Below are positions 19,201 to 23,500 of a DNA stretch of 23,500 bases, one piece after another. Below the pieces are notes generated by a model that worked only from the letters and a program-made list of their open reading frames with translations, was not told the DNA's origin and ran no database searches. Both the position numbers and the translations under genes were made by a program. The DNA is from Mesostigma viride. Lineage: Eukaryota; Streptophyta; Mesostigmatophyceae; Mesostigmatales; Mesostigmataceae. Position 1 is the stretch's first letter; each line of letters starts with the position of its first letter. Where the stretch lies: the NCBI GenBank assembly GCA_009746045.1, contig RPFO01000941.1, forward strand, positions 64,001 through 87,500, read 5' to 3'.

Positions 19201-20165
19201 ACCAGCATGCATTTACAATGTTCATTTAAACGCATTAATACTTCTTATTATAAAACAAGAGAGAATGACGGAATGGGAGGGCTGGGCGGGCAGGAATGGG
19301 TGGCAGCACCCGCATGCAGCCCCCCGAAGAGCACTCGGTGGAGCGATGGGACGGCAAAAAGTTACGTGGCCGGATACCAATTTCATAGGCGCGCGGGCGA
19401 TCGGGTACATGGGTGGCGATTGCATTGGGGGGGAGGGAGGGGGGGGGGGGGAGCACCAGGTTGTGGAGAACGGGTTCATCTAGAAGGTAAGCAGGTAGCC
19501 CTCGGGGAAAGATGACCATGACCATATGGCCATGATGCCTCTTCCCAATACATAACCAGGCCGTACTGTGGGAGTAACAGAAACTCTGCCCGAAACGAAA
19601 ACTACCACCAAAGTGAAGAGAGAGATACCAAAATTACGGGCGCGCTGGCGCTCAGCCTACAAGTAGTTGAACCAAGTTGCAACAAGGGGGGAAAAGCAGG
19701 ACTACAGGATGCACCCTTGGAGTAGCAGCAACGGAGTGCCATGGGGTAAGTGGAGTCTCGGGGTGGTTTATGTCACGTTCCTGTCGCCATTCACTGTGTG
19801 AAGACAAGGCAGGTTGCAGGTATCTGGACAACTAGAGGATGTGGTATGCTGCAATCTGTCCCATCTGATTTGGGCATGAGATCTATACCTGAATTGCATG
19901 AGCCTACGCCCTCTGAATCCATCAAATGTGCCAATGTAATGTAAAGCACTCGGGTGGAAGGAATGCAAGAAAACGGGTTGCTGCCGTCACTGACCTTTGT
20001 GTATGATAAGATGGCCTTCTCATAATTGCGACGGCGAGCGTGGGTGACGCCTTCAGCTTTGTAGGAGAAAAAGAATGAATCCTTCAACTTTGGATTCAAG
20101 TGCATGAGCTCCTCCATCTCATTCGCACTTAGCTCCCCAGGGGCAACTCGCGCTCGGGGATGCAT
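6889..20165 (-). CDS. ODAD4: Outer dynein arm docking complex subunit 4 homologue (13-exon model)
   Basis: Exons on the minus strand: 20165-19995, 18971-18840, 17956-17782, 16859-16350, 15562-15497, 15303-15271, 15049-14997, 14858-14669, 13730-13650, 13022-11930, 11252-11167, 10452-10127 and 7203-6889. Phases chain throughout and total 3231 nt (1076 codons plus stop). The N-terminal half matches the TPR region of ODAD4/TTC25 (SYKAEG, NARGRCYLQLG, GEFEFALVNY, HLRPDF). Next come the family block LLGELYADHEYL and FWRQQ, then C-terminal TPR-like helices. In animals this protein anchors outer dynein arms to ciliary doublets. The protein is longer than the human one (about 670 residues), mainly because of disordered exons 4 and 10. 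The ATG at 20163-20165 is the first after an in-frame stop. Exons 4-7 are tentative. Confidence 0.85.
7315..7368. repeat. Two-copy repeat in last ODAD4 intron
   Basis: The motif gaccct-(a)-gacaagcataatgaa occurs twice in tandem, with a few differences, about 110 bp upstream of the exon 13 acceptor. Confidence 0.5.
7780..8112 (+). repeat. Split repeat A1
   Basis: It matches A2 at 9375-9705 along its length with scattered substitutions. Internally it has a partial duplication: CCTTGTACCTG followed by CCAGCC appears twice. Confidence 0.85.
8238..8273. repeat. Hairpin in the element body
   Basis: Positions 8238-8251 (ccaccaaccattac) pair with 8260-8273 (gtaatgattggtgg) with one mismatch and an 8-base loop. 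Confidence 0.75.
8400..9187 (+). repeat. Element body shared with the right-hand copy
   Basis: This stretch recurs inverted at 22752-23500, including gccatacaggccagggcc, the tatcgcctttgt runs and the ggctggcgacagccttgg hairpin. No open frame is conserved convincingly in both copies, so it looks non-coding. Confidence 0.8.
9188..9374 (+). repeat. Split repeat B1
   Basis: It matches B2 at 9733-9922. It contains TGTAAAATAAA, a possible polyadenylation signal on the plus strand. Confidence 0.85.
9375..9705 (+). repeat. Split repeat A2
   Basis: Second copy of A, starting directly at the end of B1. Confidence 0.85.
9733..9922 (+). repeat. Split repeat B2
   Basis: Second copy of B. It ends AAGAAATGTAT, after which the sequence differs from the B1-A2 junction, marking the right end of the element. 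Confidence 0.85.
9974..10115. repeat. Degenerate ~25-bp tandem array beside exon 12 donor
   Basis: About five to six imperfect copies of ttcatcataaccagttcctatta follow one another and end within about 10 bp of the exon 12 donor at 10126. Confidence 0.75.
10127..10452 (-). CDS. ODAD4: ODAD4 exon 12 (C-terminal TPR-like repeats)
   Basis: It encodes 108 residues with TPR-type periodicity (ANVLLAIGTAYHELGEGKLA, AGRAFIALGTAL). The acceptor CCCGCAG|CC follows a pyrimidine-rich tract on the minus strand. The donor ATG|GTATGT is consensus, phase 0. A tandem array of about 25 bp starts directly beyond the donor. Confidence 0.88.
10895..11035. repeat. Dispersed TGACCAG motif in intron 11
   Basis: TGACCAG, usually as GCTGACCAG(C/A), occurs four times (about 10902, 10924, 10998 and 11021), followed by GCC-rich sequence in three of the copies. 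Nearby, tgccttggaatattg occurs twice (about 11090 and 11115). Confidence 0.5.
11167..11252 (-). CDS. ODAD4: ODAD4 exon 11 (helical segment)
   Basis: The acceptor ATGCCCGCAG|CAAG (phase 2) and donor GCAG|GTGGGT (phase 1) give 28 codons reading KKQARNLLRLQYMEQTSYVL. This corresponds to the family helix before the C-terminal TPRs. Confidence 0.82.
11821..11886. repeat. 16-bp tandem repeat in intron 10
   Basis: Four imperfect copies of agcatgacgctcaaag lie 45-110 bp inside the intron downstream of the exon 10 donor. Confidence 0.7.
11930..13022 (-). CDS. ODAD4: ODAD4 exon 10 (long disordered insert)
   Basis: The 1093-nt frame is open throughout. It starts after CCTGGCAG with DPFEEDYNSAGPFSVDYD and continues as a Gly/Ser/Arg/Glu-rich low-complexity region of about 360 residues. 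It ends at CCCCG|GTAGGT (phase 2). The human protein has only a short linker here, so this is a lineage-specific insertion. A small internal intron cannot be excluded. Long overlapping open frames on both strands are a product of GC richness. Confidence 0.72.
13650..13730 (-). CDS. ODAD4: ODAD4 exon 9 (FWRQQ block)
   Basis: It encodes LRDLIGDGLESGKGY and MQFWRQQ, aligning with the family segment that ends in FWRQQ. The acceptor CACGTGCAG|GC and donor CAAG|GTGGGT are phase 1 at both ends. The acceptor is 18-20 bp from an 11-bp minisatellite. Confidence 0.85.
13752..14033. repeat. 11-bp minisatellite (about 25 copies)
   Basis: The unit gggcaggcaga is repeated almost perfectly, with two adjacent variant units carrying gcgg near 13978-13995. 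On the minus strand it is C/T-rich (tctgcctgccc) and lies 20 bp upstream of the exon 9 acceptor. Because 11 is not a multiple of three and the unit has no stop, frames on both strands stay open across it. Those frames are not genes. Confidence 0.97.
14290..14680 (-). repeat. Tandem array of the exon 8/intron junction
   Basis: The minus-strand junction aaggacgag|ggtgggt recurs downstream of the true donor at plus 14615-14632, 14572-14590, 14528-14546 and 14428-14445. Weaker copies lie near 14490, 14385 and 14300. Spacing is about 43-50 bp, and units share a cttgctt-rich middle. Confidence 0.82.
14669..14858 (-). CDS. ODAD4: ODAD4 exon 8 (LLGELY block)
   Basis: A Ser/Arg/Pro-rich lead is followed by ALLGELYADHEYLQELRKDE, which matches the conserved block after the N-terminal TPRs of ODAD4/TTC25. 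The acceptor is TTGGATTGCAG|AGA, phase 0. The donor is GACGAGG|GTGGGT, phase 1. The last codons and the donor are repeated downstream as a tandem array. Confidence 0.85.
14997..15049 (-). CDS. ODAD4: Candidate ODAD4 exon 7 (53 bp)
   Basis: The acceptor is CCAATGCAG|GC (phase 1 in) and the donor TTACAA|GTACCC (phase 0 out), which meets exon 8. Part of this segment recurs inverted near 15428-15455, so it may instead be repeat-derived. Confidence 0.35.
15271..15303 (-). CDS. ODAD4: Candidate ODAD4 exon 6 (33-bp microexon)
   Basis: The acceptor TTTTTTCGTCGTGCAG and donor ACTACG|GTGAGA are both good, and the length is a multiple of three. In phase 1 it reads AVQGSRVLIYY, in phase 0 PFKAAGYSFTT. 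I use phase 1 because it chains with the flanking exons. Confidence 0.42.
15497..15562 (-). CDS. ODAD4: Candidate ODAD4 exon 5 (66 bp)
   Basis: It has a strong acceptor (CTTTTTTTTTCAG|GTGTGC) and a good donor (TTTG|GTGAGG), phase 1 at both ends. The encoded segment (HFPVKSGRRDPYPVC) has no recognised match, so only splice signals and phase support it. Confidence 0.4.
15858..15985. repeat. Degenerate ~30-bp tandem repeat in intron 4
   Basis: About five copies of aaaattggagtccaaccacta with variable spacers occur in a row. Confidence 0.7.
16350..16859 (-). CDS. ODAD4: Candidate ODAD4 exon 4 (Ser/Pro-rich, disordered)
   Basis: The acceptor GTCGTCAG|GC gives the required phase 1, and the frame stays open to a TGA at 16282. 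The product is Ser/Pro/Ala-rich with no domain. The 3' boundary is uncertain: TGGG|GTGCCC at 16350 fits the phase of exon 5 but is a weak donor. A better-looking donor, GGG|GTACGT at 16118, fits another frame. A plus-strand open frame overlaps but has no gene context. Confidence 0.4.
17500..17790 (-). repeat. Array of exon 3 donor-like copies
   Basis: The true donor GGTAGGT on the minus strand (plus 17776-17782) recurs exactly at 17730-17736, 17698-17704 and 17510-17516. The flank acaaggacggcacc is duplicated near 17658 and 17764. The region to 17280 has further degenerate gggagcacac/gggagtagtgca units. Confidence 0.7.
17782..17956 (-). CDS. ODAD4: ODAD4 exon 3 (TPR 3)
   Basis: It encodes 58 residues plus one base. 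KADALFAAGEFEFALVNYF and HLRPDFTECNFGITKCQE are the best conserved part of the family. The acceptor is CCCCCCAG|GACCTC and the donor CCG|GTAGGT. Both splice sites lie inside tandem arrays of near copies of themselves (see findings). Confidence 0.92.
17951..18490 (-). repeat. Array of exon 3 acceptor-like copies
   Basis: On plus, the motif (g/c)aggtcct followed by a G-run recurs at 17951, 18027, 18096, 18160, 18290, 18357 and 18480, usually preceded by gagtggc or similar. On minus each copy reads as a pyrimidine tract, AG, then GACCTGC, like the true acceptor plus the first exon bases. Confidence 0.8.
18106..18122. repeat. 17-base G run
   Basis: An uninterrupted poly-G run within the acceptor-like array. 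A similar G-rich run lies at about 19428-19452 in intron 1. Lengths may be unreliable in assembly. Confidence 0.85.
18840..18971 (-). CDS. ODAD4: ODAD4 exon 2 (TPR 2)
   Basis: It encodes 44 residues with ALTIRQEKGALNARGRCYL and KAIEDAEAAI, phase 0 at both ends. The acceptor is CCGCAG|GCG and the donor AAG|GTGAGC. The intron upstream has a long pyrimidine-rich stretch on the minus strand (about 19010-19150 as purines on plus). Confidence 0.9.
19995..20165 (-). CDS. ODAD4: ODAD4 exon 1 (start and first TPR helix)
   Basis: It encodes 57 residues from ATG at 20165, including FFFSYKAEG and RRNYEKAILSYTK, the first TPR helix pair of the family. The donor is AAG|GTCAGT, phase 0. The frame is open upstream for about 20 codons without another ATG before a stop. 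Confidence 0.85.
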
Positions 20166-20813
20166 GTTGCGTGTACCGTGATAGATGAACCTGTCAGCCA
20201 GTAGGCAATAGACCTATCAATATCCAAGCGGAGTATGCGCTGTATCCTTGGGCAGCTAGCCTAGATAATCCCCTAAGCAGAGGAGATAGGATGTTGATCA
20301 GAGATGCCATGCCTATTCCCTGCAATCGAGGAGGGCACTCGCGCAACAGTCAGGCGCTCTTGGATCGCCGTCAGGTCAGCAACGCCTACGGCTATTGTCT
20401 TCAACCAGATAAATCTTATAACGCACCCTTTCCCAAAACTAAACGCATACTTTAGCCAGAAACCACCCAGCAACTATATGGCGTTTCCATCATAGGGCTG
20501 CCCATTTTGCATTTACTAAGGACGTATTAGTCCATGTTGGCCAAAAGTACGTTCTGCCAGATAGCATTTTCCTATAGAATTCCAGGCCACCACGACCTTG
20601 GAGTCCGAACAGGACATTCGATCATAGTGCGAAATTTATACGATGGTAACGAGGTAAGATGCGCCTTGCAAAGCCCCGAAATCCTTATGTATGTTTGAGT
20701 AATTCGCCATGGCGACAAGGCAACCATAGACGCTGACATGACACTGGGCAAGCTCAAAATATACCTACCCACGCGAGCACGAGGACCTCGCACTCCAAAA
20801 TTTGAGGTACCTT
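20166..20813. other. Intergenic region between two head-to-head genes
   Basis: It separates the ODAD4 start (minus) from the possible 5' part of the mnmG gene (plus) and probably holds both promoters. I see no convincing core promoter element or other gene. Confidence 0.5.
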
Positions 20814-21135
20814 ATGCGGGCAGAATCCGCTTGTAAGTTTGATAAACTTTTTCGTTTATTTGACCGCGCGCCAAATGATTGCTGCGGATGTCACCGTATT
20901 GTTGCAGCATTTTGGCAACACGGACTGCCACCTTTCACCAGTGCAGTAATGGCGGAGAGTGGCGCAAAGCGATACCGCATTGACATTGACATCTGCAAAC
21001 AGCTGTCGCTAACAGTCTCCATTTGCGAGTATGTAGCCGCGTGTGTCAAAATGGACGTTCGGGCAAAGCTTTGCCGCACATTACAGCGTCCCACGACGTC
21101 CACATGCGTTAAATGGTTGTGGCTGTTTTTTCAAG

Positions 21136-21788
21136 CGCGTCGGTATGCCCGCTTTGCTGATGTCGTCGTCGTGGGAGGAGGTCATGCTGGCTGCGAAGCG
21201 GCAGCCGCTGCTTCACGGCGGGGGGCGAAGACCATTCTCGTCACGCCTTCACCCTGGGTACGAGTACATGCGTAATGCCGTGCGCAAGGACCAGTAGGCT
21301 CCTATGTTACTTGCGAGGCCAACAGTTAGCCACTGCGAACCCGCTCCAATTATGTATGGGCCAACGTTGAAAGGCATTGTGCTGTGTTGAATGACTAGCC
21401 GCCTAGCTGAGCTTTCCGTATCATGCAGGCTTAATGCGTTGATTGGTGTGGCCGTAACGGTACAAATGAGATGGCTGATGGGAGGTTGTGGCGAGTTCCT
21501 TTTCCCCTGAGAGTCTTGTGAGATTTGTAAACTGACGTTCAACTGAGGTTTGTAACCGACGAGAACCCGAAAGCCTTTGCTTCGCTATACATGTGGCTCA
21601 TCCCAATGGCACGTGTCTGCTGGCTCCGACGCGACGTGCAGAAATCCATCGGCGAAATGTCCTGCAACCCGTCCATCGGAGGACTTGGGAAGGGCACCCT
21701 GGTCCGCGAAGTGGACGCCCTGGACGGCCTCATGGGGATCGTCGCCGACCGCTCCGGCATCCAGTTCAGCGTGCTCAACAGCTCCAAG
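21136..21788 (+). CDS. mnmG: tRNA uridine-5-carboxymethylaminomethyl modification enzyme MnmG/MTO1 (two exons, partial)
   Basis: Exon A (21136-21257) encodes [20 protein letters not shown], the FAD-binding Rossmann motif, ending TPSPW|GTACGA. Exon B (21642-21788) starts after GTGCAG and encodes [20 protein letters not shown] and [12 protein letters not shown], ending AAG|GTATGT, phase 0 at both ends. These 89 or so residues match the N-terminus of MnmG/GidA/MTO1 (family length about 620-650). With GTPase MnmE/MSS1 these enzymes modify the wobble uridine of tRNAs in bacteria, mitochondria and plastids, so an organellar role is likely. The start is uncertain. TTTTTTCAAG at 21126-21135 is a good acceptor implying an upstream exon, yet the same frame is open back to an ATG at 20814 with a Cys-rich, unfamiliar sequence. 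Later exons lie beyond 23500. Confidence 0.88.
21258..21641 (+). other. mnmG intron between exons A and B
   Basis: A 384-bp GT-AG intron with no other feature that I can support. Confidence 0.75.
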
Positions 21789-21987
21789 GTATGTCCAGGC
21801 TGGAAATATCGATTGGCTTTGGCCTTTTAGTTCGTTTCATTGTTTTGTTTGTTGTTGGGAGGAGGCTCGGGCTTCGCGCTCACTTTGTTACACTTACGTC
21901 CGCGAGGAGCGCTGGTTATACAGCCAGCCAGATACGCATTTGGCCAGATAAGCATCTCACCCTGTGGCTGAGCACACCAATTAGTGT

Positions 21988-23500
21988 ATACATGTCTTGT
22001 TTTTGGTCCATTGGAGTTCCTTCCCACCAAGAGAAACATTTATTTTACATTTTTGTGTGCTAGGCTTTATACGTACAGCCTATACCACACCTTCAAACTC
22101 AGTGCACATCATTATCAAGTTGGTTATTGTAGCACCATGCTGGGGGCCCAGCATACTCGAACACAAGGTGTTGCCCCTCTTAGCAGCGTGGGTGGGTGGG
22201 TGGGTGGGTGGGTGGGTGGGTGGGAGCTGAAAAAAGGCCTCCCTACGTCCCCTACACCACTCTAAGTACTGACTATCATTCACATTGCGCCACGCAGGCC
22301 TGCCGGCTGGCGCAGGTACATGGTGTACTGACTGCCCATCACAGTTGCGCCACGCCTGGCGGCTGGCGCAGGTACAAGGTCTAGTGACGTACGTTAGAAG
22401 CTTCCTAGGCCTGCACTCCGGAACCACACTCAGCCTCGGCACAAAAAGGGCCGGCCGGTGCAGTACCCTCGTGACAAGCGCTAGTCTTACGCTACCTACG
22501 GCAGGTCGGTCCCCTTTGAGCCTGTCCACGCGTCATATATAAAATGAGCGAAGCTCAACAAATACATTTCTTGTTTTTGGTCCATTGGAGTTCCTTCCCA
22601 CCACGAGAAACATTTATTTTACATTTTTGTGTGCTAGGCTTTATACGGACAGCCTATACCACACCTTCAAACTCAGTGCACATCATTATCAAGTTGGTTA
22701 TTGTAGCACCATGCTGGGGGCCCAGCATACTCGAACACAAGGTGTTGCCCCCACACCTCCTACCTGGCCACCAAGGCTGTCGCCAGCCTTGGTGCCGAGT
22801 TTCTTTCCGTCCATGGCCCCCCTCCTGCACGCTGCTGCGGCTGTACTGCCGCCCCCGTGTGGCCGCTACGGTTTCCCGGCGGACGCAGGGCGTCAGGCAC
22901 CCATGTCGTTCCCCCTGTTAGGGGGCCGGTTTCCAGCGGCTGCGCATGCTCATTACGCCTTACGCCCCCGGACCGTCTCTCACAAGCCCAGGACCCATCA
23001 CCAGCCCCACCCCTGAGGCTGGGATTTCCCGCCATTGAAGCCATTGTGGCGATAGGCCCTCTACCCTATCGAGGCGTTGGCTTGGAAACTGCTTAGCCAA
23101 AGCCCCGACCAGGGCTTGTGTTTTGGTAGGAAAATTTTATGGCATAGATATGCCCCCCTGGCTGAACCGAACTCTTTATTGCCTTTCCTATAATGCATCA
23201 TACAGGATAAAAACAAGGCGATAAAACAGCCAGAATTTCAGCCCCGCCAGGCGAACATTCTTTGCTGAAAAATGGGCAATGATGAAGAGCGCGCTCCTCC
23301 CACCAAGATTTGCTCCAGCCCCGCATCCTCCCCGAAACTCCCGCCTGGCCACAGGCCGAAAGATCGGGTCCGCTGTCAGGCTCCTGGCAGTTATGGGCTA
23401 CCCTGGCACCCCGCGCTAGCCATCTCCACGTTTAAGGCAGATTCGCCTCCACCTGTGATTCTTTCCACCGTAGCCGCTGGCCCTGGCCTGTATGGCTCCT
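21988..23500 (-). mobile_element. Second PAT/TOC-like element, inverted and cut by window end
   Basis: Read on the minus strand it has the same order as the left element: body (23500-22752, incomplete), B1 (22751-22562), A2 (22561-22225), a GGGT spacer (22224-22178) and B2 (22177-21988). The B2 end is again ATGTAT. It lies in the mnmG intron after exon B, and its A1 end should be beyond 23500. By eye it is closely similar to the left copy, with a longer simple repeat in the spacer. Confidence 0.65.
22187..22224 (+). repeat. (GGGT)n simple repeat
   Basis: About nine GGGT units lie between B2 and A2 of the inverted element. The left copy has only about four at the same place (9706-9722, as CCCA). 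It could form a G-quadruplex. Confidence 0.9.

Noticed and set aside
1-23500. tRNA or rRNA genes
   Set aside because: I looked for tRNA B-box and cloverleaf-like segments and for rRNA-like stretches and found none that holds up. The ttcgag in the B repeats lacks the rest of a tRNA.

Overview
This is a eukaryotic nuclear window from a repeat-rich genome. The genes have many GT-AG introns, exons are more GC-rich than introns, and transposons make up a large part of the sequence. A gene for an outer-dynein-arm docking protein implies an organism with motile cilia. A chromodomain Ty3/gypsy element and elements resembling the TOC/PAT retrotransposons of volvocine algae make a flagellated green alga the best guess. 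No species can be named from the sequence alone.

Layout. Positions 1-304 hold a near-perfect foldback element (two 114-bp arms, 76-bp loop). Positions 305-1150 have no gene but carry two consecutive hairpins. From about 1154 to 5627 lies the 3' part of a decayed Ty3/gypsy chromovirus: a frameshifted integrase with a chromodomain, an unrecognised and also broken extra reading frame, a polypurine tract and a probable 3' LTR. Positions 5628-6888 are intergenic.

Positions 6889-20165 on the minus strand are one gene, a homologue of ODAD4 (TTC25), the tetratricopeptide subunit of the outer-dynein-arm docking complex. I derive a 13-exon model whose phases chain without conflict and give a 1076-codon protein. 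Nine exons are well supported and four (E4-E7) are tentative. Head-to-head with it on the plus strand are two exons of an MnmG/MTO1-type tRNA-modification enzyme, which runs off the right end.

The most unusual content is in the introns of the ODAD4 gene. Several carry degenerate tandem arrays whose unit is a copy of the neighbouring exon-intron junction, so strings of look-alike donor or acceptor sites lie beside the real ones (exon 8 donor, exon 3 acceptor, exon 3 donor). An 11-bp minisatellite sits directly upstream of the exon 9 acceptor and a ~25-bp array directly downstream of the exon 12 donor. The last intron (7204-10126) also contains a 2.14-kb element with the order A1-body-B1-A2-B2. 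These are the split direct repeats typical of PAT/TOC-type tyrosine-recombinase retrotransposons, but the body has no recognisable protein. A second copy lies inverted in the mnmG intron (21988 to the window end). The two copies therefore form an inverted pair about 12 kb apart around most of the ODAD4 gene and the start of mnmG.
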